Assembly: GCA_900539455.1 (NCBI GenBank) | Contig: UQCD01000010.1 | Coordinates: forward strand, 13,115 to 77,114 | Reading direction: 5' to 3' | From: an uncultured Eubacteriales bacterium | Lineage (GTDB): Bacteria; Bacillota; Clostridia; Lachnospirales; Lachnospiraceae | DNA length: 64,000 bases | In this document: piece by piece, positions 17,722-25,103 of the stretch | Position numbering within the stretch: the first letter of the stretch is position 1 | Layout: each line of letters begins with the position of its first letter | Notes under the pieces: generated by a model | What the model was told of the DNA's origin: nothing | Seen by the model: only the letters and a program-made list of their open reading frames with translations | Databases searched by the model: none | Made by a program: the position numbers and the translations under genes

Positions 17722-17976
17722 ATGCATTTTAATAATGATACTGACCTATATCGTACTATAGGTTCAAATATAAAACATTATAGACAACAAGCTAATTTAA
17801 CACAGATGCAGCTTGCAGAAAAGGCTCAAATCAGTATCAGTTATCTTTCTAAAGTTGAGGCTTCTGGTTGTGATAAAAGTCTTTCCATATCTGTACTTAA
17901 TCAGATTGCAAATGGACTCAATATTGAAATCAATGACTTTTTTAAGGAGGATGAGACAAATGCCAAGACAAGCTAA
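17722..17976 (+). CDS. XRE-family transcriptional regulator, R-M controller (C protein) type
   Basis: 84 residues, almost all one helix-turn-helix domain: GSNIKHYRQQANLTQMQLAE, then KAQISISYLSKVEA (recognition helix region about residues 35-48), then LNQIANGLNIEINDFF. Size and domain match the C proteins of type II R-M systems, which act as dimers on palindromic boxes. Its gene lies between a divergent methyltransferase and an endonuclease remnant whose start overlaps it by 17 bases, which is the classic C-R arrangement. The gene is intact even though both partners are damaged, so it may still act on the neighbouring operators. Confidence 0.85.
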   Translation: MHFNNDTDLYRTIGSNIKHYRQQANLTQMQLAEKAQISISYLSKVEASGCDKSLSISVLNQIANGLNIEINDFFKEDETNAKTS

Positions 17977-18267
17977 TTGCTTTGGTGGCGGAGCTAACAC
18001 CAATAAGAAATGGACTCCATTTCGAACAAACAACATCCCTAAATACGGCATTACAAAATGCTGGATTTATCATTGACAATCATTTTTGAAGTATATGATA
18101 GAAAACAGTTACTAGGTTACTCTATAAATCAAGACGAATTTTCTACAATATTTTTGAAACGCAATGGAATTAATGACCGAGCCATAAACTCCAAACAATG
18201 GAAGTCTGATGAAGCAACAAAAGTCTTACACAAGACACCTGATTCAGTGTTACTAATTTGTTTCTAA
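17960..18267 (+). pseudogene. Remnant of a type II restriction endonuclease gene, two frameshifts and 3' truncation
   Basis: ATG 17960 has AAGGAGG nine bases upstream and opens MPRQANCFGGGANTNK. After the A-run at 18008-18010 the sense continues in another frame as NGLHFEQTTSLNTALQNAGF, then IIDNHF. After the T-run at 18083-18087 it changes frame again to FEVYDRKQLLGYSINQDEF, ending near 18267. Removing one A and one T joins three consecutive pieces into one coherent protein of about 100 residues, which then ends abruptly at the island border. Position after the C gene and the FEQTTSLNTAL-type helix suggest the endonuclease of the second system. Certainly inactive. Confidence 0.65.
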
Positions 18268-18293
18268 CTTGTTACTAACAGACAAAATTTCAT

Positions 18294-18364
18294 AAAAACG
18301 GATTAAAAAATCCCACAAATCCAAGGAAAACCTTGAATCTGTGGGATTGATTTTTGTTCTTGAA
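18294..18364. repeat. 71-bp direct repeat, copy adjoining rpsI
   Basis: Identical to 11456-11526 over all 71 bases. It ends one base short of the rpsI stop codon (18365-18367), so the island is attached exactly at the 3' end of rpsI, a known integration target for Firmicute mobile elements. The copy includes the rpsI terminator. Confidence 0.85.
18308..18351 (-). terminator. rpsI intrinsic terminator
   Basis: Minus-strand AATCCCACA...GATTCAAGG pairs with CCTTGG...TTTGTGGGATT around a TTTT loop, followed by a T-run. A second identical copy lies in the distal direct repeat (11470-11513). Confidence 0.85.
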
Positions 18365-18763
18365 TTATCTCTTTGAGAACTGTGGAGCTCTTCTCGCAGC
18401 TTTGAGACCGTATTTCTTTCTTTCCTTCATTCTTGGATCTCTTGTTAAGAAACCAGCCTTCTTTAATGTTGGTCTGTAATCTCCGTCTGCCTGTAATAAA
18501 GCTCTTGAGATACCGTGTCTGATAGCACCAGCCTGACCTGTGTATCCACCACCGTGAACATTTACAAGTACATCAAACTTATCAGCTGTTTCTGTAGCTG
18601 TAAGTGGCTGACGAACGATAACCTTTAATGTTTCAAGACCAAAGTATTCATCAATACTTCTTTTGTTTATAGTAATATTACCTGTACCAGGTACTAAATA
18701 TACTCTTGCAATACTCTTTTTTCTTCTACCTGTTCCGTAGAACTTTCCTGCTGTTTTAGCCAT
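18365..18763 (-). CDS. rpsI: 30S ribosomal protein S9
   Basis: 132 residues, full length. The N-terminus GTGRRKKSIARVYLVPG and the C-terminal RAPQFSKR are diagnostic; the last Lys-Arg reaches the P-site tRNA in the ribosome. It follows rplM by 25 bases, as in most bacteria, and its stop codon touches the 71-bp repeat that bounds the R-M island. Any integration at this spot has left the coding sequence complete. Confidence 0.98.
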   Translation of the reverse strand: MAKTAGKFYGTGRRKKSIARVYLVPGTGNITINKRSIDEYFGLETLKVIVRQPLTATETADKFDVLVNVHGGGYTGQAGAIRHGISRALLQADGDYRPTLKKAGFLTRDPRMKERKKYGLKAARRAPQFSKR

Positions 18764-18788
18764 TGTAATTTCCTCCTTCCAGTCCTAA

Positions 18789-19217
18789 TTAAAATGTTAA
18801 TGTCTCAGGCTTCTGAGCTGCGTGTGGATGTTCAGCGCCAGCGTAAACATGAAGCTTTGTGTACATCTGTCTTCCTAAAGGTCCCTTTGGAAGCATTCCT
18901 TTAACTGCGAATTCAATTACTCTTTCAGGATGTTTAGCGAGCATTTCTTTAAGAGTTGTTTCCTTTAAGCCGCCAACATAATCTGAATGATGATAATACA
19001 TCTTCTGTTCTAATTTCTTACCTGTTACTTTAATCTTTTCAGCATTGATTACGATAACATAATCACCTGTATCAACATGTGGTGTATAAGTAGGTTTGTT
19101 CTTACCTCTTAAAACCTTAGCTACTTCTGATGATAAGCGTCCTAATGTACATCCATCAGCATCAACTACATACCATTTTCTTTCGATTTTTTCTGGACTT
19201 GCCATAAAAGTCTTCAT
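18789..19217 (-). CDS. rplM: 50S ribosomal protein L13
   Basis: 142 residues, standard length. It starts MKTFMASPEKIERKWYVVDA with the conserved GRLSSEVAKVLRGKNKP, MLPKGPLGRQM and KLHVYAG segments. It is an early-assembly protein of the large subunit. It begins the rplM-rpsI operon, with a consensus promoter and a structured leader upstream. In relatives this operon follows truA directly; here 12 kb of other genes lie in between. Confidence 0.98.
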   Translation of the reverse strand: MKTFMASPEKIERKWYVVDADGCTLGRLSSEVAKVLRGKNKPTYTPHVDTGDYVIVINAEKIKVTGKKLEQKMYYHHSDYVGGLKETTLKEMLAKHPERVIEFAVKGMLPKGPLGRQMYTKLHVYAGAEHPHAAQKPETLTF

Positions 19218-19285
19218 GGATTTTTCCTCCTGTTTGATTAATAATATTCTTGGCTTTTAAAATTCAATCTGGGTTTTGATGTGAA

Positions 19286-19394
19286 AATTAAAAACCCGAG
19301 CTAGTCTTTAGCTCCTCTAGTCATTTGCATTACGCAAATCTTGGATTTATGATAGCCCTTTGCAGATAATCAGTCTGCTTACAAGCTGCCACGA
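19286..19394 (-). promoter_or_regulatory. rplM leader with attenuator-like terminator hairpin
   Basis: The roughly 175-base untranslated leader holds a hairpin ATTTGC/GCAAAT (19323-19339). Beyond it is a terminator-shaped stem GAGCTA/TAGCTC (19298-19314) followed on the minus strand by GGG and Ts, all before the rplM start. The layout fits an L13-type autoregulatory leader. I infer the class from position and shape only. Confidence 0.55.
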
Positions 19395-19400
19395 TTAAAC

Positions 19401-19429
19401 ATTATATCCTAATAGTTTCAATGTGTCAA
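19401..19429 (-). promoter_or_regulatory. Consensus promoter of rplM-rpsI
   Basis: Minus-strand TTGACA (19424-19429) and TATAAT (19401-19406) with exactly 17 bp between them: a perfect sigma-A promoter. Confidence 0.9.
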
Positions 19430-19476
19430 CTTGTTTCTAATGTATTTTACATCAACTTGTTTCTAATGTATTTTAC
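19426..19476. repeat. 26-bp tandem duplication at the rplM promoter
   Basis: 19426-19451 and 19452-19476 are identical over 25 bases (TCAACTTGTTTCTAATGTAT...). The first copy includes part of the -35 box and the second lies just upstream of it. Confidence 0.85.
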
Positions 19477-19490
19477 TATTCTCAATTCCC

Positions 19491-20261
19491 CTATTTAATA
19501 TCCAACCCTGCACAAGTAATTGAACCTTGTATAATAATTGTTGGTCCATCTCCTCCCTTACCCTTTGCAATATCCACGCCTGCTGCCGATGTACTAATAT
19601 TACTCTGCACATTCCAATTCTGTGGGATATATAATTCTATACCCGAAAAGCTGGCATTTATATTAACTACCACTGTGCCTGACGGTACCTGTGCCTTATC
19701 AAAATAAACCTCCATACCACCAAAATTACATTTTATATTAACAACCTTTAAATTTGGGGAATCAATGTATCTGGCACTTCCACTAAAGGATGTAGCAATA
19801 TTTACCACCTCTCCTTCATGATACTCAGCCTTTATGCTGCCGTCCTCGTAAACAGTTTGATTTTCTGTATCCTCATAAACTGTCTGTCCATCTGCTTCTA
19901 CATTTACATAGCTTGTATTCATTGTATTATTTGCAAAGGAAACCTTTTTTTTGGGAAATATAAGATTTAAGCCTATGCTGCCAAGTGCTGCTGCCAGAAG
20001 CACAGGCCATGGTGTGATTTTTCCCAAATGGAGGAAATCTGAAAACAATATACACAAAAATGCTATTGAAAACAGCATACCTGTAAACGAACGCTCTATT
20101 ATACTATTAATAAAGCAGCCTAATAATATTATTCCTACAATAATGTTAAATGGCGTAAAGCCATCTGTCTTTATCCAGCCTAGTTGGTCGGCCAACATTA
20201 AAATTGCTCCTAAAATTAATAATATTCCCCAAAATACTTTTCCAAATGATATTTTCTTCAT
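19491..20261 (-). CDS. LiaF-like membrane protein (DUF5668-type helices, LiaF C-terminal domain)
   Basis: 256 residues. Four hydrophobic segments fill residues 5-105 (starting VFWGILLILGAILMLADQLG). The C-terminal half is a beta-helix-like soluble domain with repeats around VNIATSFSGSARYID, IKCNFGGMEVYFDKAQVP and VNINASFSGIELYIP. This is the layout of LiaF/VraT-like sensors of cell-envelope stress. It lies 16 bases after a LytTR regulator gene, a frequent pairing, so it may be its membrane partner or target. The role in signalling is inferred. Confidence 0.75.
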   Translation of the reverse strand: MKKISFGKVFWGILLILGAILMLADQLGWIKTDGFTPFNIIVGIILLGCFINSIIERSFTGMLFSIAFLCILFSDFLHLGKITPWPVLLAAALGSIGLNLIFPKKKVSFANNTMNTSYVNVEADGQTVYEDTENQTVYEDGSIKAEYHEGEVVNIATSFSGSARYIDSPNLKVVNIKCNFGGMEVYFDKAQVPSGTVVVNINASFSGIELYIPQNWNVQSNISTSAAGVDIAKGKGGDGPTIIIQGSITCAGLDIK

Positions 20262-20277
20262 AATACCTTTTTCCTTT

Positions 20278-20733
20278 CTAATATGACTTTTTTCGTTCTT
20301 TCAGCAATCCATAGTACCTTCTTGAAACATATACCTTCTTGTCTGAATTTTTAAAGCTGATAATACTTGTTGATGAAATATTTCTTTCTATTGAATATAT
20401 CATATTCAAATTAACTATTGCTGACTTTGAACATCTGCAAAAAAATCCGGGAAGTAGCTGTTCCATTTCATAAAGCTTCATTTTTACATAATATATATTA
20501 TCTATGGTATGTACCACAATCTTATCACCATCAGTTTCTACAAATAAAATAGCGTCAATAGCAATAAAATATTCCGTCTTTTCTCTTGTACATACAAGAG
20601 TCTTTTTTTCATTAATAACATCAGTAATGCTTTGCTTTATGTTTACAACTTCTTTGTTAATATCGCGACATCTTATAATGACTTCATCTTCTGTTAAATT
20701 TTCATCTACTTCTATGCGTACTTTCAAACTCAT
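20278..20733 (-). CDS. LytTR domain DNA-binding regulator
   Basis: 151 residues. The first 45 residues are a short helical/beta lead. From about residue 50 there is a LytTR domain: EYFIAIDAILFVETDGDKIV, then YEMEQLLPGFFCRCSKSAIVNLNMI and KVYVSRRYYGLLKE. There is no receiver domain, so it is a stand-alone regulator that probably works with the downstream LiaF-like membrane protein. LytTR proteins bind direct repeats in promoters of cell-surface genes; the target is likely its own 268-bp upstream region, which is shared with the divergent PH-domain gene. Confidence 0.88.
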   Translation of the reverse strand: MSLKVRIEVDENLTEDEVIIRCRDINKEVVNIKQSITDVINEKKTLVCTREKTEYFIAIDAILFVETDGDKIVVHTIDNIYYVKMKLYEMEQLLPGFFCRCSKSAIVNLNMIYSIERNISSTSIISFKNSDKKVYVSRRYYGLLKERKKSY

Positions 20734-21001
20734 TATTTCCTTTCGCTTTATAAAGGGATTTTATCAAATTTAAAAGGTTTGTAAACCCATTTCCCCTATA
20801 TGGTCAAAATCCACTTGTAAATGGTACATATTTGTATTGAATGGTTGATTTATTGATTTTAATTATATTGCTAAATCACTTAAAATAGGCTACAATATGG
20901 TAAATTGTTATTGGCTGACTTAGAAGTTTTTTTAATGTTTGCTTATTAATAGCAGATTAACATTTCTTCTATGTCAAGAATATAAATAAAGGAGATTTTA
21001 T

Positions 21002-22273
21002 ATGAACAAAACCTATGAAATCAGTGATGATTTAAAAAGAATGATAGGCAAAGAAAATGTTGTATGGAATGGCAAGCCTAAAAAGTCTTGTTTTGTACTT
21101 GAATGTATATTTAATCCTGCACTCGGGCTTTCAATTATCTGGTTTCTCGTTGATATGGTTTTTATGTCTGCTGCCTTAACAGCTACAACTTCAACCTCAC
21201 CAGGGCGATACTTTGTATTAATGTTTATATTTTTACATATGATGCCCGTATGGATGTATCTGGGCGGTATAATATCCTCAATCAGAAAATACAGAAATAC
21301 TGAATATGTAGTTACCGACAGAGGTATCTATATGACTGGTGGTTTTTTTACAAAACGGTATGATTTTAAGCCATTTACAGACCTTTCCCATGTAAATGTG
21401 AACAGAGGTGTTTTGGACCAGTTTTTAGGTGTAGGTGATGTTATTTCTGAATGTCACCACGGACATGCCTTTAAGCTTATTGATTTACCAGATTACTTAG
21501 AAGTATGCAGCCTTATTAAACAGTACCAGACAGATATTTATGCAGATACACAGTTTCCTAATGGCTTTAGACCTACAATTAATAGTGGTTATCAGACCTC
21601 TTATCTTCCATATGAAAGAGCTCCTCGTAATGCAAGCTACAGCTATCAGGATAACTATTTTAACCAGCCTACAGATAATGGAAGAGATTATTCTGACAAC
21701 AGAATTATAAACAACACAATTAATCGCCCTTACAATGGCAATAATTCTTTTAATGCTGGCACCCCTTATAACAGGGACAATACTTATAACGCTGACAGCT
21801 CTTATAACAATAATACTTATAATACTAACAGCTCCTACAGCACCAACAATACATATAATGCTGATAGTTCCTATAGTAAGGATAACTCTTATAGTTCTAA
21901 TACCTCCTATAATAACGCTGGCCGCTCTAGTGATGTTTATGGTGTTGACAACTCGTTTGATGCTAATAATTCACGCAACGCAAACAGTCCTTACTCTGGA
22001 GATAAACCTTTTAACACTGGCAGCTCTTATGACACTAGCAGTTCTCACAATACTGGCAGTTCATATGGCACTGTCGAGTCCTACGGCACTGCTAATTCAT
22101 ATAGCACCAGTAATTATTACAACAATGCTAATTCATATGATAGCAGCAATGCTAATAATAACTATAGCTCTCAAAATACATATGATGACTATCCTTCAAG
22201 TAGTACAAAACGCTATAAAGACTTTGACAACAGCATTGGTGGTAGTGATTTCGATGAGTGGAATATGCAATAA
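21002..22273 (+). CDS. PH-domain membrane protein with long Asn/Ser/Tyr-rich tail
   Basis: 423 residues. Two membrane segments (about 35-60 and 73-95) are followed by a bacterial PH (YdbS/bPH2-like) domain with YRNTEYVVTDRGIYMTGGFF and FTDLSHVNVNRGVLDQFLGVGDV (about 100-170). The remaining 230 residues are low complexity, built from degenerate SSYNNNTYN-like repeats rich in Asn, Ser, Tyr and Thr. GGAG lies upstream of the ATG. The tail is probably disordered. It is transcribed away from the LytTR gene and ends at a bidirectional terminator. Function unknown. Confidence 0.78.
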   Translation: MNKTYEISDDLKRMIGKENVVWNGKPKKSCFVLECIFNPALGLSIIWFLVDMVFMSAALTATTSTSPGRYFVLMFIFLHMMPVWMYLGGIISSIRKYRNTEYVVTDRGIYMTGGFFTKRYDFKPFTDLSHVNVNRGVLDQFLGVGDVISECHHGHAFKLIDLPDYLEVCSLIKQYQTDIYADTQFPNGFRPTINSGYQTSYLPYERAPRNASYSYQDNYFNQPTDNGRDYSDNRIINNTINRPYNGNNSFNAGTPYNRDNTYNADSSYNNNTYNTNSSYSTNNTYNADSSYSKDNSYSSNTSYNNAGRSSDVYGVDNSFDANNSRNANSPYSGDKPFNTGSSYDTSSSHNTGSSYGTVESYGTANSYSTSNYYNNANSYDSSNANNNYSSQNTYDDYPSSSTKRYKDFDNSIGGSDFDEWNMQ

Positions 22274-22302
22274 GCCTTATTCTCACCACACTATACAACT
22301 AT

Positions 22303-22362
22303 AAAAAAGGCTGTCCCATTAATGAAAAGATATTTTATTTCATTAATAGGGCAGCCTTTTTT
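22303..22362. terminator. Bidirectional terminator between convergent genes
   Basis: A near-perfect 24-bp stem (22303-22327 with 22338-22362) with A and T runs on both ends lies between the PH-domain gene and the convergent CAP-domain gene. Confidence 0.85.
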
Positions 22363-22387
22363 CTGCCATTACCCTTAATTTTTCTAA

Positions 22388-23215
22388 CTAATTAGTAAAC
22401 ATCTGTACCCAGTATATTCCGTAGCTTCCACCTTTTACAACTCCAACTCCTATTTGTCCAAAGGAAGAATTCATTATATTTTCTCTATGTCCTTGAGAAT
22501 TCATCCAGGCGTTCATTACCTCTGCTGGTGTCTGCTGGCCAGCAGCAATATTTTCACCTACTGTCATATAAGAAATATTATATTCCTTAAGAATAGTAAA
22601 ACAAGACTCACCATTTGGTCTTGTATGTGAAAATAGGCTTGTAGTTTCTGTCGCTCTAATTCCCGCCACCTTACATAAGTCATTATTTTTCTTTAATGGC
22701 TGTAAGCCCTGCTTAGCTCTTTCTTCATTGACTATTCTTATAACCTCATCAACATAGCTATCCTCAGTTGTAGTAGTCTGACCTGTGCCTTGTGAATTTC
22801 CGTTACTATTTCCATCGGAATTTGTATTCCCGTTCACATTACAGGTTGTAGCTTTATTGGAATTATTATTACTGTTATTTGAATTAGTATTATTTTTACT
22901 TGAGGGATTTGCGTCAGCCTGTCTTGTTGTCTGTAATTGAGTAGTCTGCTTTGTAGTTAATTTCTCTGTTGATTTTTCTGCAGCTGCTTTTGTTGCAGCA
23001 GTTGTATTTTTGCTTACAGCTTCTATGTCAGCCTCACCCATTTCATTATCAGTACTCTTTTTAGTTGTGCTGGCTATATTATTCTCTGCTTTCTTATCTG
23101 TAGAGTTACTATTTTTTCCTACCTGAGTAACTATCAATACAATTACTCCAATAACCACCATAATTGAAATCGTAGCTGCCACTATTTGTGCAATATTTTT
23201 CTTATTATTTTCCAT
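22388..23215 (-). CDS. Membrane-anchored CAP (SCP/PR1) domain protein
   Basis: 275 residues. An N-terminal transmembrane or signal segment (about 8-31) is followed by a Ser/Thr/Asn/Lys-rich linker (35-150) and a C-terminal CAP domain. The domain runs from EVIRIVNEERAKQGLQPL through RATETTSLFSHTRPNG and VGENIAAGQQTPAEVMNAWM to SQGHRENIMN and YWVQMF. The His and Glu residues of the CAP cavity (SHTRP, GENIA, GHRENI) are present. Bacterial CAP proteins are extracellular, with roles from sporulation to wall binding. AAAGGAG precedes the start. Monocistronic. Confidence 0.88.
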   Translation of the reverse strand: MENNKKNIAQIVAATISIMVVIGVIVLIVTQVGKNSNSTDKKAENNIASTTKKSTDNEMGEADIEAVSKNTTAATKAAAEKSTEKLTTKQTTQLQTTRQADANPSSKNNTNSNNSNNNSNKATTCNVNGNTNSDGNSNGNSQGTGQTTTTEDSYVDEVIRIVNEERAKQGLQPLKKNNDLCKVAGIRATETTSLFSHTRPNGESCFTILKEYNISYMTVGENIAAGQQTPAEVMNAWMNSQGHRENIMNSSFGQIGVGVVKGGSYGIYWVQMFTN

Positions 23216-23372
23216 TGTATATTCTCCTTTTTTCTTTAGTTCCCATTTATGTTACAACGCTATTATAACATCTTTTTCTTTATTTTTATCTGTAAATTAA
23301 TTGTTTTAATTTTTCCAGTTAAAAAATCCATTTTATATTTCTCCTTTATGCTATTGAATATTTTTCTACCAC

Positions 23373-23430
23373 AAAAAAAGCCAGACAAGGAACAGACATC
23401 TCAGTCTGCGCCTTATCTGGCTGTTGTTTT
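23373..23430. terminator. Long stem-loop terminator
   Basis: AGCCAGACAAGG pairs with CCTTATCTGGCT, with an inner CAGAC/GTCTG stem and A/T runs on both sides. It lies in the 333-bp gap 23216-23548, which is otherwise empty. Confidence 0.7.
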
Positions 23431-23548
23431 CTCGAACAACTCGCCCTCCGAGCGATATGTCAAATACTATTATATAATATATTTTATGTCAATATATTAT
23501 CTAGTCCTTTTTCTCATTCTCTTTCACACATTCTCAATTCCATAAAAA

Positions 23549-24793
23549 TCAGTCTAATGCAATAATAGTTATGGAATACTTACCACCATTTAATATAGTA
23601 TCTTGGTACAATAAATTATTATAAGAAAATTGCAATTTTATATCATCAGATGCTGTATATACTGTATTATATGCAACTATCAATCTGTTTTCTTGTCCAG
23701 TTGCCGAAAAATATAAGCTTGTTCGTGTTGTCATCATACAAGCACTTGAATCATATCCATCTACAAGTGCTACACCACCTATAATATTTTCCTTCTTTGC
23801 TTCAATAGCAACACTTCCACTAAAGAACATACTATATGAATGTCCTTTTTTTAGAGTAATTGTTTTTTCCGAACCATCATATACAATCAGATTTCCCTTA
23901 TTTATTTTTTCATCAAATGAAAATGCTTCTCCCCATGTACTACCAGTTTCTCCTCTTGCTGCAAAATAGCCTGCACACATACCATCTTTTCCGTCTTGAC
24001 CTGCGACACCTGTATCACCTTTATCTCCTTTGTCACCCTTGTCACCTTTTTCACCTTTATCTCCCTTTTCTCCATCTACGCCATTAACTCCCTTAAGTAA
24101 TGACATATCATAAAGATTAAACCATATTTCATTACCACTGTAACGCCACTGCAATATATTTTCATTTACTCGAAATTCTGGTGTTTTGCCGTTATCACCA
24201 TCCTTTCCATCGACTCCAGACGGACCAGTAATATCAGAAACAGCAATCAAATTTTGCCACTGTTCGCCATTATAACGCCACTGTATGTATGAATCTGTTT
24301 TTTTTACTTCTATATTCTTACCATCTACTCCGTCCTTACCATCCACTCCGTCCTTTCCATTTATTCCATCCTTGCCATTTATTCCATCCTTGCCATTTAT
24401 TCCATTCTTACCATCTACTCCATCTTTCCCATCTATACCATTCTTGCCATCTACTCCGTCTTTCCCATCTATACCATTCTTGCCATCTACTCCGTCTTTC
24501 CCATCTATACCATTCTTGCCATCTACTCCATCTTTCCCATCTATACCATTTCTTCCATCTACTCCATCTTTTCCATTCTTACCATCCACTCCATTTACCC
24601 CAACTAAATCATCAATCTTAACCAAATCATGCCAACTATCACCACTACCATTTTTCCACTGTATATACTCACCATTGTTTCGCACATCAAATAAGTTAGT
24701 GCTTACATTTGCTTTTTCACTTATACAGCCACTAAAAATGACTGTGTAAAGCATTACTACTATACACATAATTTTAAATTCACATTTTCTCAT
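23549..24793 (-). CDS. Collagen-like lipoprotein
   Basis: 414 residues. The ATG at 24793 is preferred over a TTG two codons earlier. The signal peptide ends in the lipobox FSGC (about residue 24), so the protein is tethered to the outer face of the membrane. Two W-containing modules (IQWKNGSGDSWHDLV and IQWRYNGEQWQNLI) and a third related one flank uninterrupted Gly-X-Y triplets (about 66-155, then 225-270), rich in GKDGVDG and GDKGEKG. The last 130 residues form a beta-rich globular head, like those that trimerise other bacterial collagens. DNA repeats of 18 and 36 bp underlie the triplets, so copy number may vary. Confidence 0.85.
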   Translation of the reverse strand: MRKCEFKIMCIVVMLYTVIFSGCISEKANVSTNLFDVRNNGEYIQWKNGSGDSWHDLVKIDDLVGVNGVDGKNGKDGVDGRNGIDGKDGVDGKNGIDGKDGVDGKNGIDGKDGVDGKNGIDGKDGVDGKNGINGKDGINGKDGINGKDGVDGKDGVDGKNIEVKKTDSYIQWRYNGEQWQNLIAVSDITGPSGVDGKDGDNGKTPEFRVNENILQWRYSGNEIWFNLYDMSLLKGVNGVDGEKGDKGEKGDKGDKGDKGDTGVAGQDGKDGMCAGYFAARGETGSTWGEAFSFDEKINKGNLIVYDGSEKTITLKKGHSYSMFFSGSVAIEAKKENIIGGVALVDGYDSSACMMTTRTSLYFSATGQENRLIVAYNTVYTASDDIKLQFSYNNLLYQDTILNGGKYSITIIALD

Positions 24794-24799
24794 AATCAA

Positions 24800-25103
24800 C
24801 TTCTCACTTTCAACTGTTTTTGATTGCTTTGCTTATAGGTCAATTATATATCTTATCAAATAAACTCTTCCTATATTTATCCTCTGTACATGTCAAATAT
24901 TTACCTATATTATAATTTATTTATATACTAATTACAATATTTCATATTACTTACAAATAAATAATGCCAGATATTTTGTGTTTACATTACATTTTTAATA
25001 ATCAAACACAAACTTACCTGACATTTTTATTTGCTATTTTTAGATATTTATTCTAAACCTTCTATCTTTTATCAATCTTATAACACATTATATCCTAAAC
25101 ATA
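24800..25103. other. Intergenic region, AT-rich
   Basis: No gene was seen. A long imperfect stem-loop (ATGCCAGA... with ...CTGACAT, about 24967-25025) may terminate the flotillin transcript. The rest is very AT-rich. Confidence 0.4.

Noticed and set aside
18058..18267. Independent 69-residue gene
   Set aside because: Its useful sequence joins the preceding pieces as the third part of a frameshifted endonuclease, and its first residues come from the wrong frame.
20734..21001. Riboswitch or small RNA between the LytTR and PH genes
   Set aside because: Only AT-rich sequence and weak repeats; no consensus structure recognised.
24285..24749. Pro/Ser/Phe repeat ORFs on the plus strand
   Set aside because: Antisense shadows of the collagen-like triplets.
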